NCBI RefSeq assembly: GCF_013459645.1
Contig: NZ_CP054861.1
Coordinates: 1,910,001-1,974,000 of the forward strand
Direction of reading: 5' to 3'
DNA: 64,000 nt
Source: Martelella sp. NC20
GTDB taxonomy: Bacteria; Pseudomonadota; Alphaproteobacteria; Rhizobiales; Rhizobiaceae
Part shown: positions 27,991-37,187 of the stretch, piece by piece
Numbering within the stretch: the first letter of the stretch is position 1
Layout of the letters: each line of letters starts with the position of its first letter
Translations under genes and position numbers: made by a program
The notes under the pieces: generated by a model
What the model saw: only the letters and a program-made list of their open reading frames with translations
The model's database searches: none
Told to the model about the DNA's origin: nothing

Positions 27991-29150
27991 TCGCCAACCC
28001 GCTTTGCGGCCCGTCTGCGGGCCTCGCCGTCGGCGACGAATACGTCTTCGATGGCCGCTGCGGCTGGAAGGTCGCGCATTTCCTCCATCACCGCCCCGGT
28101 GATTTCCGCCATTTCCAGAAAGCCGCAGCGGCCGTCGATGAAGGCTTCGAGCGCGATCTCCTTGGCGCCGTTCAGCACCGCGCCCTGCAGTCCGCCGCGC
28201 TCCATGGCCAGTCGCGCAAGCCGGAGTGCGGGAAAGCGGGCCTCATCCGGCGCTTCGAAATCGAGCCTTGCGAGCCTTGCGAAATCCAGCTTTTCCACCG
28301 AAAGCGGGCGGCGTTCGGGATAGGACAGCGCATAGCCGATGGCGGTGCGCATATCGGGTGAGCCGAGCTGGGCAAGGATAGAGCCGTCGGCATAGCCGAC
28401 CATGGAATGAATGATCGACTGCGGGTGGACAACCACCTCGACCTGTTCGGGCGCGAGGTCGAAAAGATGCTGCGCCTCGATCATTTCCAGCGCCTTGTTG
28501 AACATCGAAGCGCTGTCGATCGAGATTTTCAGCCCCATCGACCAGTTGGGATGGGCGCGCGCGGTGGCCGCGTCGACATGGCGCATCTCATCCAGCGTCA
28601 TCGCGCGGAACGGGCCGCCGGAGGCGGTGATGATGACCCGGTCGAGCGCGCGTCTCTGGTTTTCCGCAAACACCTGGAAGATCGCGGAATGCTCGCTGTC
28701 GACCGGGATCAGCATGCCGCCGCCCCGTTTCACGGCCTCCATGAACAGCGGACCGGCGGAAACCAGGCATTCCTTGTTGGCAAGCGCGATGTCGGCGCCG
28801 GCCGCTGCCGCCTTCAGCGTCGGGGCGAGCCCGGCCGTGCCGACGATCGCCGCCATCACGACGTCATTGCCTTGGTCGGCCGCCTCGTCGAGGCCGCTGG
28901 TTCCCGCCGCCGCGCGGATGCCGGTGCCGGAAAGCGCTTGCTTCAGTTCACTATAACGGCTTTCATCGGCGGTGACGGCCATGGCGGCGCCGTGCTCGAT
29001 CGCCAGACGGGCAAGTGCTGCGACATTGGCATTGCCGGTCACCGCCGTGATCTCGAAGGCCTCGCGGCCGCCGAGCTGGCCAATGACGTCGAGCGTGTTG
29101 ATACCGATGGAGCCGGTCGCGCCGAATATGGCGATGCGTCGCGTCTGCAT
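27987..29150 (-). CDS. dxr: 1-deoxy-D-xylulose 5-phosphate reductoisomerase
   Basis: Converts 1-deoxy-D-xylulose 5-phosphate to 2-C-methyl-D-erythritol 4-phosphate with NADPH, the committed step of the MEP isoprenoid pathway. The 387-residue protein has the NADPH motif GATGSIGINT at the N-terminus, ALANKECLVSAG, the metal and substrate block PVDSEHSAIFQ, and SASGGPFR-like ITASGGPFRAM. The ATG at 29150 gives the normal N-terminus MQTRRIAIFG. The TAG stop lies inside a palindromic repeat. Confidence 0.95.
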   Translation of the reverse strand: MQTRRIAIFGATGSIGINTLDVIGQLGGREAFEITAVTGNANVAALARLAIEHGAAMAVTADESRYSELKQALSGTGIRAAAGTSGLDEAADQGNDVVMAAIVGTAGLAPTLKAAAAGADIALANKECLVSAGPLFMEAVKRGGGMLIPVDSEHSAIFQVFAENQRRALDRVIITASGGPFRAMTLDEMRHVDAATARAHPNWSMGLKISIDSASMFNKALEMIEAQHLFDLAPEQVEVVVHPQSIIHSMVGYADGSILAQLGSPDMRTAIGYALSYPERRPLSVEKLDFARLARLDFEAPDEARFPALRLARLAMERGGLQGAVLNGAKEIALEAFIDGRCGFLEMAEITGAVMEEMRDLPAAAAIEDVFVADGEARRRAAKRVGD

Positions 29151-29346
29151 GTTCCTGCCTGTCATTCCTGTCTGACAGGCTCTAGCGGGTTTTTCCGGCG
29201 GGCAACAGGGGGCGGGCGGATATTCCCTTGCTTTGTGCCGGTCCGCGCGGGCTTGCCGCAAGGCACTGGAAAAACCGTACCCGAGGGATTATCACAGTTC
29301 GGGGCCGCGCGCGGCGACCGCGAGATGAGGAATGAGGGAGTGCGAG

Positions 29347-30228
29347 ATGGCCGAAACTATCAAGCGCGTCGGCGTGATCGGCGCCGGAGCGATGGGCTGC
29401 GGCGTTGCCCATGTCTGCGCGATCGCCGGCTACGACGTCCACCTGATCGACACCGGACAGCAGCAGATCGAGGGCGGGCTTGCCACCATCAACGGCAATC
29501 TGGCGCGACAGGTCAGCTCCGGCAAGCTCTCCGATGACGACCGCAAGAAGGCGCTGAGGCTGATTACCGCCTCGACCGATCTTCAGGATCTTGCCGCCGC
29601 CGATATCGTGATCGAGGCGATCACCGAGGATGAGGCGGAAAAGCGTGCGCTCTATGCCAGGGTCTGCCCGATCCTGAAGCCGGAAACGCTGCTGGCCAGC
29701 AATACCTCGTCGTTCTCGATCACCCGGCTTGCCGCCTCCACCGATCGGCCGGAGCGGTTCATGGGCGTGCATTTCATGAACCCGGTGCCGGTGATGGAAC
29801 TGGTGGAACTGGTGCGCGGGATCGCCACCGATGAGGTGACCTTCGAGACCGCCAGACAATTCGTGCTCTCGCTTGGCAAGACGCCGACCGTTTCCGAGGA
29901 TTTCCCGGCCTTCATCGTCAACCGCATCCTGCTGCCGATGATCAACGAGGCGATCTATGTGCTTTACGAAGGCGTTGGTAACGTCGAGCACATCGACACC
30001 GCGATGCGCCTCGGCGCCCGCCACCCGATGGGGCCGCTGGAACTTGCCGATTTCATCGGGCTCGATACCTGCCTTTCGGTGATGCAGATGCTGCATGAGG
30101 GCCTCGCCGACAACAAATACCGCCCGTGCCCGCTCTTGGTGAAATATGTCGACGCCGGCTGGCTCGGCCGCAAATCCGGTCGCGGGTTCTACGACTATCG
30201 CGGCGACGAGCCGGTTCCGACGCGGTAA
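29347..30228 (+). CDS. 3-hydroxybutyryl-CoA dehydrogenase
   Basis: NAD(P)-dependent oxidation of 3-hydroxyacyl-CoA, or the reverse. The 293-residue protein has the Rossmann motif GAGAMG (12-17), EAITEDEAEKRALY, the active-site region FMGVHFMNPVPVMELVE and the C-terminal domain motifs GARHPMGPLELADFIGLD and GRKSGRGFYDY. GGGAG precedes the ATG at 29347. In related rhizobia I recall this gene directly after etfA; here it is 21 kb away. It converges on cueR with a four-base gap. Confidence 0.93.
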   Translation: MAETIKRVGVIGAGAMGCGVAHVCAIAGYDVHLIDTGQQQIEGGLATINGNLARQVSSGKLSDDDRKKALRLITASTDLQDLAAADIVIEAITEDEAEKRALYARVCPILKPETLLASNTSSFSITRLAASTDRPERFMGVHFMNPVPVMELVELVRGIATDEVTFETARQFVLSLGKTPTVSEDFPAFIVNRILLPMINEAIYVLYEGVGNVEHIDTAMRLGARHPMGPLELADFIGLDTCLSVMQMLHEGLADNKYRPCPLLVKYVDAGWLGRKSGRGFYDYRGDEPVPTR

Positions 30229-30232
30229 TCCG

Positions 30233-30637
30233 TCAATGGCAGCCGGCGTCTGAACCGCCTGAAAGTTCCTCCAGGATCGGGCAGTCCGGCCGGTGGTCGC
30301 CATGGCAGTGGTCGGCGAGGTGCTGAAGCGTGGCCTTGAGGCCGGCGAGGCGCGCGAGCTTCTCGTTGATCTCGGCGATCTTGGCCGTCGCCAGAGCCTT
30401 GACCTCGGCGCTTTCGCGGGCGTCGTCGTCATAGAGCGACAGCAGCAGCCGGCATTCCTCGACCGAAAAACCGAGATCGCGGGAGCGATGAACGAAATTC
30501 AGCCGGTGGACGAGATTGTCGGAATAATCGCGATAGCCGTTGGGGGCGCGGTCGGCCACGACGAGACCGATTTCCTCGTAATAGCGGATCGTCTTTGGCG
30601 GCAGGCCCGATTGCCGTGCGGCTTGGCCGATGTTCAT
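30233..30637 (-). CDS. cueR: Cu(I)-responsive MerR-family regulator CueR/HmrR
   Basis: A 134-residue MerR-type activator that senses cytoplasmic Cu(I) and twists the spacer of target promoters. It has the N-terminal winged helix (NIGQAARQSGLPPKTIRYYEE), the dimerisation helix, and the metal loop C111-x7-C119 (CHGDHRPDC) diagnostic for Cu(I) sensors. AGGAGAG precedes the ATG. No copper ATPase or chaperone gene is adjacent, so its target is elsewhere. Confidence 0.92.
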   Translation of the reverse strand: MNIGQAARQSGLPPKTIRYYEEIGLVVADRAPNGYRDYSDNLVHRLNFVHRSRDLGFSVEECRLLLSLYDDDARESAEVKALATAKIAEINEKLARLAGLKATLQHLADHCHGDHRPDCPILEELSGGSDAGCH

Positions 30638-30765
30638 CAATACTCTCCTGACATACGATTGCATTAATTTGATGCCGGCTTCAGGATTCTTCAAGCCTTG
30701 TGATGTTGCCTCGCGCCGACGTGCCGTGTCAGGAATGGGGTCCCACGGGAAGCGGAGAATGCACC

Positions 30766-31170
30766 ATGAAGATCACCGGAGGCTGCTTTTGCGGCAATGT
30801 GCGCTTTACGGCAGAGGTTGACCCTGAAGCAGTTGTCGTCTGCCATTGCAATCAGTGCCAGCGGTTGAGCGGCTCGCCCTATCGCGTTTCGGTTCTGGTG
30901 TCGCGTGATGATGTTCGCATTTTGAGCGATGGCCTGCGCGAATACTGGAAGACGGCCGAAAACGGCAACAGACGTGCCCAGGCTTTCTGCGAAACCTGCG
31001 GTGGACCGGTGCTTTCCAGGGGAGACGCAGAGGCGGCGGATGAATGGGTGTTGCGCTGGGGCATGATCGACCAGCGCGCCGACCTGCCGCCGAGGCGGCA
31101 GATCTGGTGCGAAGAGGCCGCAGCTTTCGCCAATGAACTTGCCGCCCTTCCGGGTGAGGCGAGGGAATAG
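30766..31170 (+). CDS. GFA family (CENP-V/GFA) zinc protein
   Basis: A 134-residue member of the GFA family, named after glutathione-dependent formaldehyde-activating enzyme. The zinc ligands are visible: C7 and C9 in GGCFCG, C26, C28 and C31 in CHCNQC, and C75 and C78 in CETCGG. GGAG lies eight bases before the ATG. Biochemical activity of the family as a formaldehyde/glutathione condensing enzyme is disputed, and no formaldehyde genes are adjacent. Confidence 0.85.
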   Translation: MKITGGCFCGNVRFTAEVDPEAVVVCHCNQCQRLSGSPYRVSVLVSRDDVRILSDGLREYWKTAENGNRRAQAFCETCGGPVLSRGDAEAADEWVLRWGMIDQRADLPPRRQIWCEEAAAFANELAALPGEARE

Positions 31171-31173
31171 CGC

Positions 31174-32046
31174 TCAGCCCTTTTCCAGCGCCGTGCGCAG
31201 CATCGCCGCTAAATCCTCGTCGCCTTTGCCGTTTTCAAGGCAGGCCTTGTAGTTCGCCAGCGCCGCATCGATCGCCGGCGTGTCGACATCGTAGCTGTCC
31301 GCGACGCTTGCAAAGAGCGTGGCATCCTTCACCGCGCCGCGCACGGGAAAGCCGACGCTCCTGTCTTCGCCGCGAATGCGCGGCGCGCGGGTCTTCAGCG
31401 CGGGCGCGCCGCCGGGGCTGGTCATCAGGATATCGAGCATCTTGTCGAGGCTGAGGCCGGCGCGTTTGCCTGTCATCAGCGCCTCGCGCAGCACTTCCCA
31501 ATAGCCGCACAGCACCATGTTGTTGACGATCTTGGCCGCAGCCCCGGTGCCCAGCGGCCCGGTGTGGTGGATGCGGTCCGACAGCGTTTCGGCGACCGGC
31601 AGGAAACGGGCGAAATCGGCATCCGCCCCGCCGATATAGAGCCCGGCCTTGCCGGAAATCACCAGTTCCGGGCCGCCGGAGACCGGCGCGTCGATGGCGC
31701 TGCCGCCCTTGGCCTTGATGCCTGCGGAATAGTGCTTCAGCAAGGCGGGGCTGACGGTCGATGTTTCAACCACAAGCTTGCCCGGGAGCGAGGTCGTCAG
31801 CAGCGCCTCGAGGACAGCCTCCACCGCCGCGTCATCGATCAGCGAGGTGATGATGACGTCCGCCTTGCGGGCAAGGGTCGCAGGGTTAAGCGCGACTTCG
31901 GCATGGGTCTCGGCGGCAAGCTCCATCGAAACGCCGCCGCGCGACCAGACAACCAGCGGAAAGCCATAGGCCGAAAGCCGGCGCGCCATAGCGGTGCCCA
32001 TGCGGCCCATGCCGCAAATGCCGATCGTCTCCTTATCGCCCGCCAT
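31174..32046 (-). CDS. NAD(P)-dependent beta-hydroxyacid dehydrogenase (3-hydroxyisobutyrate dehydrogenase family)
   Basis: A 290-residue protein with the Rossmann motif GMGRMG (12-17), the family signature DAPVSGGPELVISGKAGLYIGG, and the catalytic lysine region GTGAAAKIVNNM in the helical domain. Substrate within the family (3-hydroxyisobutyrate, tartronate semialdehyde, others) cannot be assigned. It lies directly after prfC on the same strand with a one-base gap, so the two are probably co-transcribed, though they are functionally unrelated. Confidence 0.88.
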   Translation of the reverse strand: MAGDKETIGICGMGRMGTAMARRLSAYGFPLVVWSRGGVSMELAAETHAEVALNPATLARKADVIITSLIDDAAVEAVLEALLTTSLPGKLVVETSTVSPALLKHYSAGIKAKGGSAIDAPVSGGPELVISGKAGLYIGGADADFARFLPVAETLSDRIHHTGPLGTGAAAKIVNNMVLCGYWEVLREALMTGKRAGLSLDKMLDILMTSPGGAPALKTRAPRIRGEDRSVGFPVRGAVKDATLFASVADSYDVDTPAIDAALANYKACLENGKGDEDLAAMLRTALEKG

Positions 32047-32047
32047 A

Positions 32048-33631
32048 TCAGGCCGCCTTCGCCTGATGGTATTCCTTGATAGCGATCATCTTGATTGCCG
32101 GCGCCCGCTCGCTTTCGTAATTCAGCGAGAAGCCGTCCTGGGCGAGGAACACCGGATCGCCGTCGAGATCGCGGGCGATATCGCCGCGGCGGCCTGTGAT
32201 GAATTTTTCAAGGTCGGCGGGCTTTTCGGCCGAAATCCAGCGGCAGACCGAAAACCGCGCCATCTCGAAAGACACCGGCAGGCCGTATTCCGCCTTCAGC
32301 CGCTCCTTCAGCACGTCGAGCTGCAGCGCGCCGACGACGCCGACGATCGCCGGCGAGCCGTCCTCGGGGGTGAACAACTGGACGACACCTTCCTCGGCCA
32401 TCTGCTGCAGCGCCTCCTTCAGCTTCTTGGCCTTCATCGCATCCTCGAGCCGCACGCGGCGGAGAATTTCCGGCGCGAAGTTCGGCACGCCCTGGAACAC
32501 CAGCGCCTCGCCATCGGTCAGCGTGTCGCCGATCCGGAGCGCGCCGTGGTTCGGAATGCCGACGACATCGCCGGCATAGGCGGTGTCGGCAAGCTGGCGC
32601 TGCGAGGCGAAGAAGAATTGCGGCGCGGTCAGGCCCATCTGCTTGCCGGTGCGGGCGAGCCGCGCCTTCATGCCGCGCGTCAGCGTGCCGGAGCACACCC
32701 GCACGAAGGCGATGCGGTCGCGGTGGTTCGGGTCCATATTGGCCTGGATCTTGAACACGAAGGCGCTCATCTTCGGGTCGGTCGCCTCGACGGTGCGGAT
32801 ATCGGCCACCTGCGCGCGCGGCGCCGGGGCGAAATCGGAGAGCGCGTGGATCAGGTCGCGCACGCCGTTGTTCCTGAGCGCCGAGCCGAAATAGACCGGC
32901 GTCATGTGGCCTTCAAGGAAGGCCTGCCGGTTGAAGGCGGGGTAGCCGTCAATGGCGAGTTCGGCCATTTCCGCCCAGTCCTGGCGCTCGTGCTCGGGCA
33001 GTTTCTCGGACACCGCTTCCGGGCCGTTCACCTTTGTCAGTTCCTTTTGGCTATCGCCATAGCGCACGGCGCTGTCCTTCAGGTGATAGGTGCCGGCAAA
33101 ACTCTTGCCCTGGCCGATCGGCCAGGTCATCGGCACCGTGTCGAGCGCCAGTTTCTCCGCCACCTCCTCGAGAATTTCGAACGTGTCACGGGCCTCGCGG
33201 TCCATCTTGTTGACGAAGGTGATGATCGGGATGTCGCGCAGCCGGCAGACCTCGAACAGTTTCAGCGTTCTGGGCTCGATGCCCTTGGCGGCGTCGATCA
33301 CCATGATCGCGGCATCGACGGCCGTCAGCGTGCGGTAGGTGTCGTCGGCGAAATCCTCGTGGCCGGGGGTATCGAGCAGGTTGAACACGGTGTTTTCATA
33401 TTCGAAGGTCATCACCGAGGTGACCACCGAAATGCCGCGCTCGCGCTCGATCTTCATCCAGTCGGACCGGGTCTGGATCCGGTCCTTCTTCGCCTTCACC
33501 TCGCCGGCAAGCTGGATCGCGCCGCCGAACAGCAGCAGCTTCTCGGTAAGCGTGGTCTTCCCGGCGTCGGGATGCGAGATGATCGCGAAGGTGCGGCGGC
33601 GGGCAACCGCCTCGGCAAGCGTTTCGGGCAT
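32048..33631 (-). CDS. prfC: Peptide chain release factor 3
   Basis: GTPase that recycles RF1 and RF2 from terminated ribosomes. The 527-residue protein carries the G-domain motifs HPDAGKTT (20-27), RGISV (65-69), DTPGHEDF (87-94) and NKMD (141-144), then the RF3-specific C-terminal domain (VVQLFTPEDGSPAIVGVVG). Length is standard. The ATG at 33631 was chosen over a longer open frame that runs through a repeat element. Confidence 0.95.
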   Translation of the reverse strand: MPETLAEAVARRRTFAIISHPDAGKTTLTEKLLLFGGAIQLAGEVKAKKDRIQTRSDWMKIERERGISVVTSVMTFEYENTVFNLLDTPGHEDFADDTYRTLTAVDAAIMVIDAAKGIEPRTLKLFEVCRLRDIPIITFVNKMDREARDTFEILEEVAEKLALDTVPMTWPIGQGKSFAGTYHLKDSAVRYGDSQKELTKVNGPEAVSEKLPEHERQDWAEMAELAIDGYPAFNRQAFLEGHMTPVYFGSALRNNGVRDLIHALSDFAPAPRAQVADIRTVEATDPKMSAFVFKIQANMDPNHRDRIAFVRVCSGTLTRGMKARLARTGKQMGLTAPQFFFASQRQLADTAYAGDVVGIPNHGALRIGDTLTDGEALVFQGVPNFAPEILRRVRLEDAMKAKKLKEALQQMAEEGVVQLFTPEDGSPAIVGVVGALQLDVLKERLKAEYGLPVSFEMARFSVCRWISAEKPADLEKFITGRRGDIARDLDGDPVFLAQDGFSLNYESERAPAIKMIAIKEYHQAKAA

Positions 33632-33750
33632 CGGTCGAATATCCTGTTGATGGCGGCCTATGTAGCGATTTGGGCCACAAGATGCAATTGACCTGTCGTG
33701 ACCGGATGGCGAAGGATGCGGGCGAAACAAGCAAATGCCCCACGACCAAC

Positions 33751-33883
33751 AATCTCCCCCCTTGAGGGGGAGATGTCGCGAAAGCGACAGAGGGGGGTGA
33801 ACCCTCGCCGCTGGCTCAGGGAATGCGGTTCCCGCCGCACCCCTCTCTGCCCTGCCGGGCATCTCCCCCTCAAGGGGGGAGAT
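33751..33883. repeat. Palindromic intergenic element (family B, copy 2)
   Basis: Left part: CCCCCCTTGAGGGGG then AGATGTCGCGAAAGCGACAG (33771-33790) and AGGGGGGT. Right part: ACCCCTCTCTGCC, GGGCATCTCCCCCTCAAGGGGGGAGAT, complementary to the left. It fills the gap between the divergent prfC and dut genes (33632-33939), where no gene is seen. The same core is at 13271-13291. Confidence 0.75.
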
Positions 33884-33939
33884 CGGCCGGAGGTGAGGCG
33901 GTCGTTCAAACTGATAGGTCCGGGGTGAACGCAACGAAC

Positions 33940-34392
33940 ATGGAAACGAAAATGACGCTGAAGCTGAAACGCCTTGAACATGCAGAGGGCATCGAGCCGC
34001 CCGCCTATGAAACCTCGGGCGCCGCCGGCATGGATATCCGCGCCGCCGTCGACGCGCCGTTGACCCTTGCTCCGGGCAAACGCGCCCTGGTGCCGACCGG
34101 TTTCATCTTCGAGATTCCGGAAGGCTTTGAGGCGCAGATCCGCCCGCGCTCCGGCCTCGCCTTCAAGCACGGCATCACCTGCCTCAACACGCCCGGCACC
34201 ATCGACAGCGATTATCGCGGCGAGGTGAAGGTTCTGCTCGTCAATCTCGGTGAGGAGCCTTTCACCATCGAACGCGGCATGCGCATCGCCCAGGTGGTCA
34301 TCGCCCCCGTGACGCAGATGCCGGTCACCGTGGTCGACGACCTGACCGAGACCCATCGCGGCACCGGCGGGTTCGGCTCGACGGGCGTTTGA
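33940..34392 (+). CDS. dut: dUTP diphosphatase
   Basis: Hydrolyses dUTP to dUMP and pyrophosphate, keeping uracil out of DNA and feeding thymidylate synthesis. The 150-residue trimeric dUTPase shows all five motifs: AGMDIRA (29-35), [11 protein letters not shown] (68-78), [11 protein letters not shown] (86-96), RIAQVV and the C-terminal arm [10 protein letters not shown]. The ATG at 33952 is an equally possible start. Neither start has a strong ribosome site. Confidence 0.95.
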   Translation: METKMTLKLKRLEHAEGIEPPAYETSGAAGMDIRAAVDAPLTLAPGKRALVPTGFIFEIPEGFEAQIRPRSGLAFKHGITCLNTPGTIDSDYRGEVKVLLVNLGEEPFTIERGMRIAQVVIAPVTQMPVTVVDDLTETHRGTGGFGSTGV

Positions 34393-34497
34393 GGCTTCGT
34401 TTCCTGAGTTAAAAAAGTCGACCTATTTCCGCGCTCTTGCCGGTGTTGTAGTGTTCCTGGGAGACCGCGCGATCCGGCGCGATGCGGAGACTTGCTC

Positions 34498-35766
34498 ATG
34501 GACATGATCGAAGCGTTTCAGCGGGTTGGTCTGGCGCTGGCGATCGGGCTGCTTGCCGGTATCGAGCGCGGCTGGCAGGAGCGCGATCTCGCCGACGGGC
34601 AGCGGGTGGCGGGCATCCGCACCTTCGCGCTTGTCGGGCTTCTGGGCGGGCTCGCGGGCTATCTCGGCATTGTGACCGGGACGGCGGTTCCGGCGATGCT
34701 GGCGGCCGGGCTGACGGTCGCCTTTGTGGTGTTCGAATACCTGGCCGCGACCCCGCGGCATGATTTCAGCGTTACCGGCGTGGTTGCGGCGCTTGTCGTG
34801 TTTGCGCTCGGCATCGTTTCGGCCACCGGCGATATGCGGCTGGCGGCCGCCGGCGGGGTGGTCACGACCGTGCTTCTGGCCGCCCGACACGCGCTGCACG
34901 GTTTCCTGAAATCGATGACATGGGTGGAACTGCGTTCGGCTCTGGTGCTCTTGACGATGAGTTTCGTGGCGCTGCCGCTTCTGCCCAACCGCGCGATCGA
35001 CCCCTGGGGCGGATTCAATCCGTTTTCCGTCTGGCTGATGACGGTGATGATCGCGGCGCTTTCCTATGCCGGCTATGTGGCCATGCGCATCGGCGGGCCG
35101 GAACGCGGCATTCTGTTTGCCGGCGCCACCGGCGGCATCGTGTCTTCGACGGCGACGACGCTCTCCTTCGCGCGCATTTCGGTCAGCCAGCCGGCGCTGG
35201 CCAGAAGGCTCGCGGGCGCCGCCTCCATCGCCGGCGGGCTGTCGCTGGTGCGCTGCTTCGTGATTGCCTCGGTCGTGGCGCCGGCTCTGATGATTCCGCT
35301 GGCTGTCGCCCTTGCGCCGGGGCTTTGCGCCTTCATCCTTGCGAGCCTCATTCTCAATCGCAGCGGGAAAGCCGATGCTGCGAAGACCGAGCTTCAGCTT
35401 TCCAATCCGTTCGAGCTGCAATCGGTGTTGCGGTTCGGCGCATTGCTGGGCGTCATCGGTTTTGCCGCGAAGGTTCTGGTCAAATTCCTGGGGCCGGCAA
35501 GCATCGTGTTCATCGCGCTGGTTTCCGGCATTCCCGATCTCGATGCCATCACGCTTTCGACCGCGCATCTGGCCGGCGGCGCCGTTCCCGTCCATACCGC
35601 CGCGATCGCGGTGCTGACGGCGACGGTGTCCAATCTTGTCACCAAAGTGGTGCTGGCCTATGGCAGCGGCACCCGGGAATATGGCGGGCTTCTTGGGCTG
35701 GTGACGCTGGTCGTGATTGCCGTCGGTGGAGCCTGTTTCTGGTGGTACAGCGCGGTTTTTCAGTGA
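34498..35766 (+). CDS. MgtC/SapB-like membrane protein with DUF4010
   Basis: A 422-residue protein with about 12 hydrophobic segments. The N-terminal segment (ALAIGLLAGIERGWQERD) resembles the MgtC/SapB family, and the remainder matches the DUF4010 type with the conserved GATGGIVSSTATTLSF. Function unknown; ion transport or regulation has been proposed. GGAG lies eight bases before the ATG at 34498. Confidence 0.82.
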   Translation: MDMIEAFQRVGLALAIGLLAGIERGWQERDLADGQRVAGIRTFALVGLLGGLAGYLGIVTGTAVPAMLAAGLTVAFVVFEYLAATPRHDFSVTGVVAALVVFALGIVSATGDMRLAAAGGVVTTVLLAARHALHGFLKSMTWVELRSALVLLTMSFVALPLLPNRAIDPWGGFNPFSVWLMTVMIAALSYAGYVAMRIGGPERGILFAGATGGIVSSTATTLSFARISVSQPALARRLAGAASIAGGLSLVRCFVIASVVAPALMIPLAVALAPGLCAFILASLILNRSGKADAAKTELQLSNPFELQSVLRFGALLGVIGFAAKVLVKFLGPASIVFIALVSGIPDLDAITLSTAHLAGGAVPVHTAAIAVLTATVSNLVTKVVLAYGSGTREYGGLLGLVTLVVIAVGGACFWWYSAVFQ

Positions 35767-35935
35767 CTGCGGACGCTCCATGAGGGCTCACGGGTCGGGA
35801 CTGAAATAAAGTTTCGGAAATTGCGCTATAATTGGAACTGCATTCCCCGAGGCCGGAATGCATCGCCTGTTCGTGCCTCGAATTCGGTCGCCTGCGACCC
35901 TACCTAGAATGCAACGAACTCAAGGGAGCACAGTC

Positions 35936-36904
35936 ATGGAACAGAACGGCAAGCCCGGGCGCGGGAAGGTATATGGATCCATCCTCGAGACGATCGGCGA
36001 TACGCCGCTCGTGCGTCTCGACAAGCTGGCGAAGGAACATGGCGTCAAGGCCAACCTTCTCGCCAAGCTCGAATTCTTCAACCCGATCGCCTCGGTGAAG
36101 GACCGCATCGGCTTCGCCATGATCGAGGCGCTGGAAAAGGCCGGCAAGATCACCCCCGGCATATCCGTGCTGGTCGAGCCGACCTCGGGCAATACCGGCA
36201 TCGCGCTCGCCTTCGCGGCGGCCGCCAAGGGCTACCGCCTGATCCTCACCATGCCGGAATCGATGTCGATCGAACGCCGCAAGATGCTGGCGCTGCTCGG
36301 CGCGGAACTGGTGCTGACCGAGCCGCCGAAAGGCATGAAGGGCGCCATCGCCAAGGCTGAGGAAATCGCCGCCGAGAACGAGAATGCGGTGATCCCGCAG
36401 CAGTTCGAAAACCCCGCCAACCCGGAAATCCATCGCCGGACCACGGCTGAGGAAATCTGGAACGACACCAATGGCGAGGTCGACATCTTCGTCTCCGGCA
36501 TCGGCACGGGCGGCACCATCACCGGCGTCGGCCAGGTGCTGAAGGCGCGGAAGAAGGACATTCAGATCATTGCCGTCGAGCCGGCGGCCTCGCCGGTGCT
36601 GTCCGGCGGCTCGCCCGCCCCACACAAGATCCAGGGCATCGGTGCCGGCTTCGTGCCCGGTGTGCTCGATACCTCTGTCTATGACGAAATCGTCAAGGTC
36701 GAGAACGACGACGCCTTCGCGCTCGCCCGCGAAGTGGCCCGGCTCGAGGGCGTGCCGGTCGGCATTTCCTCCGGCGCGGCGTTGAAGGCCGCGATCGAGG
36801 TCGGCTCGCGCCCGGAAAACGAGGGCAAGAATATCGTCATCATCATCCCGTCCTTCGCCGAGCGCTATCTGTCGACAGCGCTGTTCGAGGGGCTTGGGCA
36901 GTAA
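35936..36904 (+). CDS. cysK: Cysteine synthase A (O-acetylserine sulfhydrylase)
   Basis: Makes cysteine from O-acetylserine and sulfide. The 322-residue PLP enzyme has the Schiff-base lysine K55 in NPIASVKDR, the substrate loop [12 protein letters not shown], the PLP phosphate-binding [12 protein letters not shown] and the serine-binding ISSGAAL. The start at 35936 has AAGGGAG upstream. An intrinsic terminator follows the stop codon. Confidence 0.95.
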   Translation: MEQNGKPGRGKVYGSILETIGDTPLVRLDKLAKEHGVKANLLAKLEFFNPIASVKDRIGFAMIEALEKAGKITPGISVLVEPTSGNTGIALAFAAAAKGYRLILTMPESMSIERRKMLALLGAELVLTEPPKGMKGAIAKAEEIAAENENAVIPQQFENPANPEIHRRTTAEEIWNDTNGEVDIFVSGIGTGGTITGVGQVLKARKKDIQIIAVEPAASPVLSGGSPAPHKIQGIGAGFVPGVLDTSVYDEIVKVENDDAFALAREVARLEGVPVGISSGAALKAAIEVGSRPENEGKNIVIIIPSFAERYLSTALFEGLGQ

Positions 36905-36925
36905 CGTAGCTTCGGTTTGCATGGA

Positions 36926-36959
36926 AGGCGCGCGCGGCATGGCTGCGCGCGCCTTTTTT
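36926..36959 (+). terminator. Intrinsic terminator of cysK
   Basis: A perfect ten-base-pair stem, AGGCGCGCGC with GCGCGCGCCT, closes a nine-base loop and runs into six Ts, 21 bases after the cysK stop codon. Confidence 0.93.
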
Positions 36960-37005
36960 ATGGCCGACATAGCCGTTTTCCTGCCGGCAGGCGCCCCACA
37001 TTCTG

Positions 37006-37121
37006 CCGTCATCCCGGCCTTGAGCCGGGATCCAGGGCGATGTGACGGGCGCATCAAACAATATCTGTCGCAAGGGCATTGCCGTGCGGCCCTGGATGCC
37101 GGCTCAAGGCCGGCATGACGG
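37006..37121. repeat. Inverted pair of palindromic elements (family A-like)
   Basis: Two 33-base units in opposite orientation, 37006-37038 and 37089-37121, separated by 50 bases. Each is a hairpin with the core CCGGCCTTGAGCCGG, flanked by CCGTCAT and ATCCAGGGC. The arms differ at only two positions, and these preserve the internal stem. Together with the cysK terminator it occupies 36905-37187, where no gene is seen. Confidence 0.8.
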
Positions 37122-37187
37122 TGCTGAGGAGGTTTTGGCAACAAACAGCTGGCGCAGCTTGGTTGTTAGAACCGATGGCAACTCTGC

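Noticed and set aside
31994..33691. Plus-strand open frame of 565 codons opposite prfC
   Set aside because: Antisense shadow rich in Arg, His and Gly. The release factor 3 G-domain motifs on the minus strand are unmistakable.
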